64,000 nucleotides of DNA. It comes from Papaver somniferum. Taxonomy: Eukaryota; Streptophyta; Magnoliopsida; Ranunculales; Papaveraceae. The DNA lies in NCBI RefSeq assembly GCF_003573695.1, contig NC_039363.1:159738406-159802405 (forward strand), given 5' to 3'. The position numbers were made by a program, and so were the translations under genes. Each line of letters starts with the position of its first letter. Positions within the stretch are counted from its first letter, which is position 1. A model generated the notes under the pieces. That model was not told the origin of the DNA. It did not search any database and saw only the letters and a program-made list of their open reading frames with translations. Shown one piece after another: positions 22,883 to 32,771 of the stretch.

Positions 22883-23161
22883 ATGGATGGATGCAACAAG
22901 GAAGACAATGTTGAGAAGAGAAAGCCTATCAAGTTTCACGAGAACCCTGTTTTCATAACCTGCTATCATGATGTTGATCATGAAAACAAACTACCAGTTC
23001 AGATGTCATCACAACTGGTCGGAAATCTTCTTCAAGATTTTGAGGTCGTACGTGAACAACTTGGAATTGCAACAAGGAATCTTGATTTTCTGAAAAACGA
23101 ACTGAAGAAAGCAACTGATGAACTCATCCATGGTCAATCTTTGGTTGCTGGCTATGTTTAA
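22883..23161 (+). CDS. 92-residue ORF of Sirevirus-like element, unknown function, copy 1
   Basis: The ATG at 22883 gives MDGCNKEDN. The protein is acidic to neutral and ends in a helical stretch (LGIATRNLDFLKNELKKATDELIHGQSL) with heptad-like spacing. It has no domain I recognise. It is kept intact in copy 2 (35480-35758) with few differences. It sits just before the 3' noncoding region, where other copies of the family carry the PTPD ORF. Intact frames in two copies suggest it was functional at amplification, but the short length allows chance. Confidence 0.45.
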   Translation: MDGCNKEDNVEKRKPIKFHENPVFITCYHDVDHENKLPVQMSSQLVGNLLQDFEVVREQLGIATRNLDFLKNELKKATDELIHGQSLVAGYV

Positions 23162-24537
23162 TATGTTTTTCGAATCATATTCTCTAAGAGTTGATTTTAT
23201 ATGTCTAATAAATCTTCTTATGAGAATTTTATTCTTGTGTTTTTAGGAAGAATAACTAGAGTTTGGAATAGCCATTATTGTGATTACACATAGCTATGTC
23301 CAACGTTTTCATCTTTATTTTTTAGGTTTATTTGGTAAAATCCTAAAATTGTTTAAAAGATGATTTTTGCAGTATTAATCTTTATGGTTTTTTATATTGC
23401 AATTTGTTATGGGATATGTGTGTTTTCATCCGTGAACTATGATGGTCCCATACTTTGTCAAAAGTTAAGTCTTTCACATGTCGATATGCAAGTATTGATA
23501 AAAGAATGAATGAACTTTTGACATTACAAAAGTTAAGCCTATTGTATGTCATTATGCAAATATTGATGGAAGATAGGATGAACTTTTGTTTATGAGGATT
23601 ATGTCTATTATATGTCATTGTGCAAATAATGATGGAAAATAGAATGCTATTCCGCAGTATTGATCTTCCCCGATCCATATTTTTTATGTATATACTGTGC
23701 GGCTCCACAAGTTATTTTGTGTTGAGCATTTCTGATTAAATTAATCATGGGTTCCTTGTGGTTAATTTAATTGAGTATTTTGGATTCAAATTCATATTCA
23801 TATGTGATTTGTTATGTCCAAAGAAATCATTCTTTTCTTGTGAAAGTAAGGTCGCTCTTGTTATTCTTTCGGGAATGACATTTTATGGGGGAGAGTTCTT
23901 AATTGAACTTGTGCTTAATTGCCAAATCTTTGTGAGGAGTGCGGTTGTGGAATATTATAGGGGTTATCTTGTATATTTATAAACTCCTTGATGAATGCAT
24001 TTAGCTTCGGCTATATGATGGCATCTAAAAATTGATATGTACTTTCTTTTGGTCATGAAATGTCTCTATGGAAATTTCATTAGGATACCACTAGTTTTCG
24101 TACCTTTGCCAATTTTATTGACAAAAAGGGGGATAATTAATGTGTAGTTCACACTACAAATACATATGGTTTTCGGATAATTATGTAAGGGGGAGTGGTT
24201 TCCATGTGAGATGGATAAGGGGAAGTGATACATATCACCATAGTATTGGTGTCGAAGTTGTGATACAATTGAACATTGATGCTCTGTAATAATACTATGA
24301 CACTGTGTAACAATGATTGAGAACTCTTATTGTTATAAATACGGATTTTCAATAACGATGATGCTAAAATTACAACCTTTGGAATCATTGGAGTACTTGG
24401 AAGTGAAGAAGATTTCGAGTAATGTTGAAAAACCAGGGAGATCATGCATGTAGAAGAGAAGATACAAAAGTTTATTTATTTATTTTGTATTCCATGTGTA
24501 TTGATAGTTTTGTCATTAAAATATACAAGGGGGAGAT
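23162..24537 (+). other. 3' noncoding region, copy 1
   Basis: No ORF of note. It contains 'gtcattatgcaaatattgatggaagatag' blocks repeated near 23545 and 23610, then purine tracts at about 24124 and 24187, then the PPT 'aagggggagat' that touches LTR B at 24538. Confidence 0.75.
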
Positions 24538-26921
24538 TGTTAGAGCACTGCTCGGTCGAACTCGCATGCGTTGCTATCTCAAGCATGTTTGTCAATGTTA
24601 GTGATCAAAACTATAAGTCTTGATTTCTAGTTTACTATTAGCTAAGTCTCGGAAGAGGATAGAAAGTGTAGTTGAGCTCTGGACTCCATGGCGATCATCA
24701 TACAAAGTCAAAGAACTACTCAAGGAACTGGTGAAACTTCATCGACTAAAAGGTATGTGGAGACTTGAACTTATCTATCACTCAAAAGTCTATCTACTCT
24801 ATCTCCTATCTTGAGATAAAAGTCGTATTGCTATATAGACTATGATTATACACATTTGCTATTTCGAGTCGAGTTTATCTCGCTTATCTATTTTTGGAAA
24901 TATGTGTTGGTAAGCTTTCGCTTTGGCCAAGTTCATCTTTACTATTAACGAAAGTCATATTAATTTCAATTGCTTGAAAATTGCTTTGACGAAAAATAGC
25001 TTGTGAACAACAACTATATAACGTCCTCTAAGAATGTTTCAATGGTTTAAATGAGAGTTTAGAATATAACCTTGAAAGGATATAAACATTGTGTGATAAC
25101 TCATACGTGTGTAAGTCCTTATTCCTTGAACCAAAGTATGCGTACTTTGCTGCTCAGGAAAACCGGAACTGAAGTCCGCGTACCAGTACGTGCACTGTCG
25201 GAAGTTCACATCCCGTGAATTTCTGATGGAGTTTGTGAACTGAAAAAAAAACTTATTCCGGGTACTTAAGTCCGTGTACCAGTATGCGTACTTAAGTGGG
25301 TTAGTTTCTAAAACGATTATTCATGAACTCAAATTTATATAAACTAGGGAATGCATAATTGCAAACCGTGGGTATAAAGTTCATGAATTGATTCGAGTGA
25401 GTCAAATCGTTTTTGCTTCGATTGTGTCTTATATAATCTATGAGATCTAAGCAATTGAACAACTCTCTAACTAGTTCTCTTGAGTCATTTGAACTAGTTA
25501 TGGCTAAGATGAATATGGTTAATATGAAAGTGCTCATATGGCTAACCATTTGGTTAAGTACTGTTGAACCAACTAAATGTACATGTTTGGGTACGGTTAC
25601 GCAAACCTAAATAAACGTGCATTTCATTTGTGTGTAACAAGATAAGTTCTATCTAACGGTTGAAAGATATTAGCTTGAATCTAATCAGGTTTTCATCTAA
25701 CAGTGAATATTGAATGCTTTGTTACTAAGATAACATTGATTGCAAACCTTGATTTGAAAGACTATATAAAGGAGAACTCTAGCAACTGGGAAACCTAATC
25801 CCCACACCTCTTGTGTGATACTAGTTGTATAAGCTAGAGTCGATTCTCCTTTAACCTTAGGTTTCTATCGAGACCCTGTAGGTTAACGACTTGAAGACTT
25901 CATTGGGATTGTGAAGCCAGACCCAACTATTTTCTCTGTAGTTGCGTGATCTGATCTTGTTGTTTCTATCATATTTGAGTACAATCGTAAGATTGGATTG
26001 AGATTAATTTCTCCGATAGGCAAGATAAAAAAGTAGTCACAAACACCTTCGTCTCATCGTTTGTGATTTCACAATATCTTTTTTCGCTAGTTGATTAAGA
26101 TTATTGTGAGGTGATTGATAATACTAGGATGTTCTTCGGGAATATAATTCTGGTTTATCTATTGGTTCCTGTTCACCTTGATTTATCAAAAGACGAAACA
26201 AAAACTTGTAGGTATTTCTGTGGGAGACAGATTTATCTATTACCATAGACTTTTCTGTATGATACTGATTTGTTTATTAAAGTCTTCGACTTTGTGTTAT
26301 GGCAACTCTTGGTTGTGGGTGAGATCAGCTAAGGGAATCAAGTATGTAGTATCCTGCTGGGATCAGAGACGTAAGGAGCGCAACTGTACCTTGGATCAGT
26401 GTGAGATTGTTTGGGGTTCAACTACAGTCCAGAACGAATTTAGTTTGTAGTAGGCTAGTGTTTGTAGCGGCTTAATACAGTGTGTGTTCAACCTGGACTA
26501 GGTCCCGGGTTTTTTCCGCATTTGCGGTTTCCTCGTTAACAAAACTTCTAGTGTCTGTGTTATTTCTTTTCCGCATTATATTTTGTTATATAATTGAAAT
26601 ATCACAGGTTTTGCATTGAATCGATCAATTGGGAAATCCAACCTTTGGTTGTTGATTGAAATTGATTTATCCTTGAACATTGGTCTTAATTTGGTATCGT
26701 TTAAGTGACTTCTCTTGTATTCAATTAGACTCGCAGATTTATATTTGCTTGAGTAAGTATTGAACCGAGAAGAAGAGATATAACTCTTTGATATACTTTT
26801 ATTAAGATTGAGTCGGATTGTCTAGTTGATTCTCTTTTATTAAGAAAAAGTATATTGGAGTTTGTCCATACAGATTTCTAAGCGAAATATTGGGTGTGGT
26901 TGTTTGAACCCCGCTTTTTGA
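24538..26921 (+). repeat. LTR B, the middle LTR
   Basis: It runs from TGTTAGAGCACTGCTCGG to CCCGCTTTTTGA, followed directly by a PBS. It serves both as 3' LTR of the first interior and as 5' LTR of the second. TATA box at 25764-25770. The terminal CA has become GA. Confidence 0.9.
25764..25770 (+). promoter_or_regulatory. TATA box of LTR B
   Basis: TATATAA in 'gaaagactatataaaggaga'. Confidence 0.6.
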
Positions 26922-26937
26922 ATTGGTATCAGAGCAG
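26922..26937 (+). other. Primer-binding site of second interior
   Basis: ATTGGTATCAGAGCAGG, identical to the PBS after LTR A. Confidence 0.88.
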
Positions 26938-26988
26938 GCAAGCATGTTTAAAGACCTTGTAAGTCTGTTTTTGTAGCGATCTGACTAT

Positions 26989-27505
26989 ATGGACAGTAAT
27001 GTCTCTGATGACCCAACACCAGATCAGAGTTCCCCTGAGATGTTTCAAAATCCCGAGACATCTAAGAAATCTCATGTTTCTGATTCTGTGTCTGAATCTG
27101 ACTTCAATTGAGAAAAGTGTCTTGATGAACAGTTGGATGATCTTTCAGATAAGAGTGATTCAGAAGAAGAACAAACGATTGATGAGGAAAATCTCTCAAT
27201 ATATCATGCTGTTTGACCATGATTTGAAAGAAAAGAAGTCAACATCTTGCTTGAGAAAATATTTGGCACCTCTCTGTCAAGTAAACGGAAAGATGAGAAA
27301 ACTCTTTAAAGGTTACGATTGTGGATATAAACTGTTACAGTCTACCGTTAAAGATAGAGAGGAAGACTTACGCTCAAAAAGGTCCGAGTGTGATAAACTT
27401 CTTCAAAATATCTTTGTGTTGAAAGAAAGAATTGTGTAATTTGAAGCAAGAAATGACTCCCAACAAAAATGTTTTAATGGCAGAGAACTCAGTCTCCTCG
27501 CCAGA
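26989..27505 (+). pseudogene. gag: Sirevirus-like gag relic, copy 2, 5' part
   Basis: The start at 26989 gives MDSNVSDD. Codon 15 is Ser here (TGA in copy 1), but codon 41 is TGA (27109-27111) where copy 1 has Trp. The frame change near 27200 ('catgctgtttgacc') is shared with copy 1. TAA at 27437-27439 is private to this copy. Coding similarity runs to 27505, where the gypsy/Athila-like element begins, and continues at 34080. Confidence 0.78.
27501..27505 (+). repeat. Target-site duplication, left (CCAGA)
   Basis: CCAGA here and at 34080-34084 flank the nested element. The empty site in copy 1 (near 21490) reads 'ctcgccagagaaaaatc' with a single CCAGA, which proves the insertion. Confidence 0.95.
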
Positions 27506-28813
27506 TGATGAGAACAAAAGTGCAAAGCATTTTCACCCATAAATACATTAGCTGGGACTCATTTTATCACTAATAAACTTGTTTGTAGGTGTTTTTATGA
27601 AATAAGCTCTTATGGAGAAAGTTGCTCGAAAAGTGGTTTTTGTACTCCGGAGGACACATGTTATTCGGACTCTCAGTTTTGGATAAGGGGTACCCAATTA
27701 CTAAGGGGCGTCCTAATTGCTATTCACACTCCCGGATTGGATAAGGGGAGGAGCGGTGATTGCCTTTGATTTTTAAAATGAAGGATATATTCTCGGTTTG
27801 AAGAAAATAGAGGTGAAGATATTGTTTGTGTTATTACATGCTGATTTGGAGAAGATTTGCCGTAGGAGTATATTCTGCATTGATTGGAGGAGTTATATGG
27901 AAGGAAATGGAAAGAAAATATTCTGTTTTGATTTGTTATTATCCTGAAGATAGTTCAACAACTCATATACACGTAACAGAAAAGGGAAGGAGAATAAAAT
28001 CTCCATGATTTGGCAAAGAAGTCAAAAGAAGATATTTTCGGGTTTAAGTGATTTGATTCTCTGAGTTGTAGTAGGAAGTTACGTAGGATATTCTTTAATA
28101 TTTGCGGATGTCTAGTGAGGGGTTTTGGGATGAATCAAACAACTTAGAATCGCGTGATAATAATGAAAAATATTCCCGTGGAGAATAATGGAGTAAAGAG
28201 AGAATATTTGCTTATTGAACAAGAGATATTGGGTGTTGCTGAGACTATATAATGAGTTTACTGGAGTCATAGATGGGTATCGAGAGTTGGGAGAGTTTGT
28301 AACGCCTGTTTAGCGGTTTATGTTATTTTTCTCCTTTTCTTCATTGTAAACACCATTTGATCTATATAAAAAATATTTTGAGACTGTCGACATCATGAGT
28401 AGCTAAACCCCAACTCTGGGACGACGGAGGAAGCCGAATTTCATATATGGGTAAAATTATTTTATTCTCTATATGACTTTTGCACTAATTAAAATAGAAT
28501 TATGATTTTGATTAATTAGTTGTCATTTCATTTGATGGGTCATGCTTTCTTAGATGTTTTGATGTCCCATACTTAAGATTTACAACTAATATTTTGAGAA
28601 TCTATCTTGGCAAAAATAAGAGTCCATGTTTTTATTTACTGAGCTAGAATTGTTGAAGAATAAATAATTGAACTTGATGATATGAATTCGGTGAAATCCT
28701 AATCCCAGTAACTCTCGCTTTTATTTATCATTTTCATTAAATCTTTAAATTAATCTTCACAAGTCTTAGAGTTCGAATCTTTATTACTACAACAACAATT
28801 AAAAATCACATCA
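27506..28813 (+). repeat. LTR 1 of nested element
   Basis: It starts TGATGAGAAC and ends AAAAATCACATCA. TATA box TATATAA at 28246-28252 in 'gagactatataatgag'. A 60-codon frame at 27826-28008 recurs in all three LTRs only because the LTRs are copies. Confidence 0.93.
28246..28252 (+). promoter_or_regulatory. TATA box of nested LTR 1
   Basis: TATATAA. The same context recurs in LTR 2 and LTR 3 near 30870 and 33510. Confidence 0.55.
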
Positions 28814-28816
28814 TTT

Positions 28817-28834
28817 TTGCGCCGCCGACACGGA
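28817..28834 (+). other. PBS of nested element, first interior
   Basis: It reads 'TTGCGCCGCCGACACGG', where the second interior (31443-31459) has TGGCGCCGCCGACACGG. The TGGCGCCG core is the PBS type of Athila-like gypsy elements (often tRNA-Asp). One base is changed here. Confidence 0.75.
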
Positions 28835-28959
28835 TTTGTTTTTAGATTAATTTTTAGGTTTATTTTTATTTATTTTGTAAAATATTTTTATTTTTATAGA
28901 TTATTTTTTTTCTTTTTTATGTGTTTCTTTTTGTATTTGTTTTTAGGGACTTTTTGGGG

Positions 28960-29694
28960 ATGATGACTTCTTCTGAGGAGACGTCACCTAAGATGATGCT
29001 GGCGGAATATAAGCGTAGAAAGTCAAATTATCAGGAAACCTCATCTGATATGACGCTTGCTGAATATAAGCGTAGACAACAGTTTGGAGTTTCTACTCCA
29101 CATGTGTTAAGCGAAGAATCACCTTTAACAATATATGAGAAGTATTACAAACACACACCGCCTAGTTTGGAACAAAGATTGAGAGTTCTTGAATGTCAAA
29201 GATTATATGATGATGATGATGAATATTGTAGTGACTCTCTGTTCCAAACAGAACATATAGATGACCCTGTGGATGATTTGCCTAATTCCATAGATGAATC
29301 CATCCCACAAGATAATTCACCCAACTTAGAGGTTGTTTCTAAACCCCTAGACTTCCAAAAGTTGCCTAATTTAGGGTTAGAATTGTGTGCTTCTAAAGTG
29401 TTGTTGGATTACTTTGCATCTAAGTACCCAGAGGACTTGCCTATTCTTGATATCGTACATGAGCCAATTGAAAATTTTCCAGTCTCAATAATATCCCCAT
29501 ATTATGTTCTTTACACACTTCCTTGTGTTGTAAAAACTTGGTTTGGAGGTAAGTATCTGTTTTTGATAGTTTCAGTGTCTCAGCATCGTGATAACATAAG
29601 TGTGAAGCTGTCATTTGTAAATGTTGTATTTTGGGTTGTTCCCCAAATTTTCAGATTGTTAGTTTATGGGGATCCTTTTTGTATATTCCAGTAG
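28960..29694 (+). CDS. Acidic ORF of nested element, unknown function, copy 1
   Basis: I choose the ATG at 28960 (MMTSSEETS). The open frame extends upstream through a T-rich stretch ending 'tgtttttag', which looks like a 3' splice site. The N-terminal part repeats 'LAEYKRR' twice. A Ser/Asp/Glu-rich middle (YDDDDEYCSDS, DDPVDDLP) follows, then PNLGLELCASKVLLDYFASKYPEDL. A 'gaggtaagta' at about 29550 resembles a 5' splice site and may end the true exon. The predicted protein is acidic, without membrane segment before that point, and is not a gag I recognise. Copy 2 is 31588-32373. It could be a captured host gene piece or a fast-evolving gag leader. Confidence 0.5.
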   Translation: MMTSSEETSPKMMLAEYKRRKSNYQETSSDMTLAEYKRRQQFGVSTPHVLSEESPLTIYEKYYKHTPPSLEQRLRVLECQRLYDDDDEYCSDSLFQTEHIDDPVDDLPNSIDESIPQDNSPNLEVVSKPLDFQKLPNLGLELCASKVLLDYFASKYPEDLPILDIVHEPIENFPVSIISPYYVLYTLPCVVKTWFGGKYLFLIVSVSQHRDNISVKLSFVNVVFWVVPQIFRLLVYGDPFCIFQ

Positions 29695-30130
29695 GTGTAT
29701 TTATTTATTTTTAATATTTTCGTTTACTTTTTGCATTTCCCATCTTAATATTTGCGTCGGATGTCTCAATTACATTGAGGACAATGTAATGTTTAAGTAT
29801 GGGGGAGAGGTTAACTTTTTACTTTATTTTTTCAGGAAATTCCTTGCACATCATGACCAGTTGTGTAGCGGGTCTTTTCTTTTTTCTTGCATTATATGTA
29901 CAGTTGTGTGGCGGGTCTAAAAAAATATATTTATAAAAAATAAATATGACCAGTTGTGTAGCGGGTCTCTTTCTCTTTATCTTATTATATGACCAGTTGT
30001 GTAGCGGGTCTAAAAAAAGGGACCAGATGTGTAGCGGGTCTCTCTTTCTCTCTTATTATATGACCAGCTGTGTAGCGGGTCAGTTTCCTGTTTTGCTCGA
30101 GGACTAGCAAAATGTAAGTGTGGGGGAATT
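29695..30130 (+). other. 3' noncoding part of nested interior 1, with PPT
   Basis: It holds the inverted repeat 'acattgaggacaatgt' near 29771, found before the PPT in many plant gypsy elements, then 'taagtatgggggag', the 20-bp motif array, and the PPT 'gtgtgggggaatt' at 30118-30130 next to LTR 2. Confidence 0.7.
29855..30081 (+). repeat. Spaced array of GACCAGTTGTGTAGCGGGTC, copy 1
   Basis: Six occurrences start near 29855, 29899, 29948, 29991, 30021 and 30062, separated by T- or A-rich spacers of 10-30 bp. The 20-bp core is conserved while the spacers vary. Core ends GACC and GGTC are inverted. Copy 2 is at 32479-32723. Confidence 0.85.
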
Positions 30131-31439
30131 TGATGAGCACGAAAGTGCGAAGCAGTTTCACCTATAAATACATTAGCTGGGACTCATTTTATCACTAATA
30201 AACTTGTTTGTAGGTGTGTTTATGAAATAAGCTCTTATGGAGAAAGTTGCTCGAAAAGTGGTTTTTGTACCCCGGAGGACACATGTTATTCAGACTCTCA
30301 GTTTTGGATAAGGGGTACCCAATTACCAAGGGGAGTCCTAATTTATATTCACACTCCCGGATTGGATAAGGGGAGGAGCGGTGATTTCGTTTGATTTTTA
30401 AAAGGAAGGATATATTCTCGGTTTGAAGAAAATAGAGGTGAAGATATTGTTTGTGTTATTACATGCTGATTAGGAGAAGATTTTTCGCGGGAGTATATTC
30501 TGCATTGATTGGAGGAGTTATATGGAAGGAAATGGAAAGAAGATATTCTGTTTTGATTTGTTATTATCCTGAAGATAGTTCAACAGCTCATATACACGTA
30601 ACAGAAAAGGGAAGGAGAATAAAATCTCCATGATTTGGCAGAGAAGTCAAAAGAAGATATTTTCGGGTTTAAGTGATTTTATTCTCTGAGTTATAGTAGG
30701 AAGTTACGTAGGATGTTATTTTAATATTTGCGGATGTCTAAGGAGGGGTTTTGGGATGAATCAAACAACTTAGAATCACGTGATAATAATGGAAAATATT
30801 CCCGTGGAGAATAATGGAGTAAAGAGAGAATATTTGCGCATTGAACAAGAGATATTGGGTGTTGCTGAGACTATATAATGAGTTTACTGGAGTCATAGAT
30901 GGGTATCGAGAATTGGGAGAGTTTGTAACGCTTGTTTAGCGGTTTATGTTATTTTTCTCCTTTTCTTCATTGTAAACACCATTTGAGCTATATAAAAAAT
31001 ATTTTAAGAGTGTCTACATCATGAGTAGCTAAACCCCGACTCTGGGACGACGGAGGAAGCCGAATTTCATATATGGGTAAAATTATTTTATTCTCTATAT
31101 GACTTTTGCACTAATTAAAATAGAATTATGATTTTGATTAATTAGTTGTCATTTCATTTGATGGGTCATGCTTTCTTAGATGTTTTGATGTCCCATACTT
31201 AAGATTTACAACTAATATTTTGAGAATCTATCTTGACAAAAATAAGAGTCCATGTTTTTATTTATTGAGCTAGAATTGTTGAAGAATAAATAATTGAACT
31301 TGATGATATGAATTCGGTGAAATCCTAATCCCAGTAACTCTCGCTTTTATTTATCATTTTCATTAAATCTTTAAATTAATCTTCACAAGTCTTAGAGTTC
31401 GAATCTTTATTACTACAACAACAATTAAAAATCACATCA
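30131..31439 (+). repeat. LTR 2 of nested element, the middle LTR
   Basis: It starts TGATGAGCAC after the PPT and ends CACATCA before a PBS. It is shared by both interiors. Confidence 0.93.
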
Positions 31440-31442
31440 TTT

Positions 31443-31459
31443 TGGCGCCGCCGACACGG
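31443..31459 (+). other. PBS of nested element, second interior
   Basis: TGGCGCCGCCGACACGG, 3 bases after the LTR end. Athila-like PBS core. Confidence 0.78.
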
Positions 31460-31587
31460 ATTTGTTTTTAGATTCATTTTTAGGTTTATTTTTACTTATT
31501 TTGTAAAGTATTTTTATTTCATTTTAGATTATTTTTTTTCCTTTTTATGTGTTTCTTTTTGTATTTGTTTTCAGGGACTTTTTGGGG

Positions 31588-32373
31588 ATGATAACTTCTT
31601 CTGAGGAGACGTCACCTAAGATGACGCTGGCGGAATATAAGCGTAGAAAGTCAAATTATCAGGAAACCTCATCTGATATAACGCTTGCTGAATATAACCG
31701 TAGACAACAGTATGGAGTTTCTACTCCACATGTCGTAAGTGAAGAATCACCTTTAACAATATATGAGAAGTATTACAAACACACACCGCCTAGTTTGGAA
31801 CAAATATTGAGAGTTCTTGAATGTCAAAGATTATATGCTGATGATGATGAATCTTGCAGTGACTCTCTGTTCCAAACAGAACATATAGATGACCCTGTGG
31901 ATGATTTGCCTAATTCCGTAGATGAATCCATCCCACAAGATAATTCACCCAACTTAGAGGTTGTTTCTAGACCCCTAGACTTCCAAAAGTTGCCTAAATT
32001 AGGGTTAGAATTGTGTGCTTCTAAAGTGTTGTTGGATTACTTTATATCTAAGTACCCAGAGGACTTGCCTATTCCTGATATCGTACATGAGCCAATTGAA
32101 AATTTTCCAGTCTCAATAATATCCCCATATTATGTTTTTTACACACTTCCTTGTGTTGTAAAAACTTGGTTTGGAGGTAAGTATCTGTTTTTGATAGTTT
32201 CAGTGTCTCAGCATCGTGATAACATAAGTGTGAAGCTGTCATTTGTAAATGTTGTATTTTGGGTTGATCCCCAAATTTTCAGGTTGTTAGTTTATGGGGA
32301 TCCTTTTTGTATATTCCAGTCGGTGTATTTTTTTTTTAATATTTTCGTTTACTTTTTGCATTTCCCATCTTAA
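31588..32373 (+). CDS. Acidic ORF of nested element, unknown function, copy 2
   Basis: The start at 31588 (MITSSEETS) corresponds to 28960 in copy 1, and the preceding 'tgttttcag' again resembles a 3' splice site. The same order is seen: two 'LAEY.RR' repeats, an acidic middle (YADDDESCSDS), then PKLGLELCASKVLLDYF. The two copies differ by scattered substitutions and no frame change up to the putative 5' splice site 'gaggtaagta' near 32180. An unbroken frame in both copies argues that this ORF mattered for the element or its source. Confidence 0.5.
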   Translation: MITSSEETSPKMTLAEYKRRKSNYQETSSDITLAEYNRRQQYGVSTPHVVSEESPLTIYEKYYKHTPPSLEQILRVLECQRLYADDDESCSDSLFQTEHIDDPVDDLPNSVDESIPQDNSPNLEVVSRPLDFQKLPKLGLELCASKVLLDYFISKYPEDLPIPDIVHEPIENFPVSIISPYYVFYTLPCVVKTWFGGKYLFLIVSVSQHRDNISVKLSFVNVVFWVDPQIFRLLVYGDPFCIFQSVYFFFNIFVYFLHFPS

Positions 32374-32771
32374 TATTTGCGTTGGATGTCTCAATTACAT
32401 TCAGGACAATGTAATGTTTAAGTATGGGGGAGAGGTTAACTTTTTACTTTATTTTTTTAGGAAATTCCTTGCACATCATGACCAGCTGTGTAGCGGGTCT
32501 TTTCTTTTTTCTTGCATTATATGACCAGCTGTGTAGCGGGTCTAAAAAAATATATCTATATAAAAAAATAAATATGACCAGCTGTGTGGCGGGTCTCTTT
32601 CTCTTTATCTTATTATATGATCAGCTGTATGGCGGGTCTAAAATTTAAAAAAAAAATAAAAGGCCAGTTGTGTAGCGGGTCTCTCTTTCTCTCTTATTAT
32701 ATGACCAGTTGTGTAACGGGTCAGTTTTCTGTTTTGCTCGAGGACTAGCAAAATGTAAGTGTGGGGTAATT
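32374..32771 (+). other. 3' noncoding part of nested interior 2, with PPT
   Basis: The same parts as in interior 1: 'attacattcaggacaatgtaatg' (one base changed in the inverted repeat), the 20-bp array and the PPT 'gtgtggggtaatt', one G of which is changed to T, before LTR 3 at 32772. Confidence 0.7.
32479..32723 (+). repeat. Spaced array of GACCAGYTGTGTAGCGGGTC, copy 2
   Basis: Six occurrences start near 32479, 32522, 32576, 32619, 32663 and 32702. Some units read 'agctg' and others 'agttg', as in copy 1 but at different positions, so units have been exchanged or mutated. Confidence 0.85.

Noticed and set aside
26178..26450. ORF matching 40393-40680
   Set aside because: It lies in the R/U5 part of the LTRs. 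Both copies have it because they are LTRs of one element.
27826..28008. 60-codon ORF repeated at 27826, 30451 and 33092 with conserved sequence
   Set aside because: It lies inside the LTR. The three copies are alike because the LTRs are copies of each other, not through selection on a protein.
29855..30081. CRISPR-like array of 20-mers with spacers
   Set aside because: The spacers are low-complexity T/A runs of differing length, the array sits before a polypurine tract, and no cas gene is near. It is a retroelement repeat.
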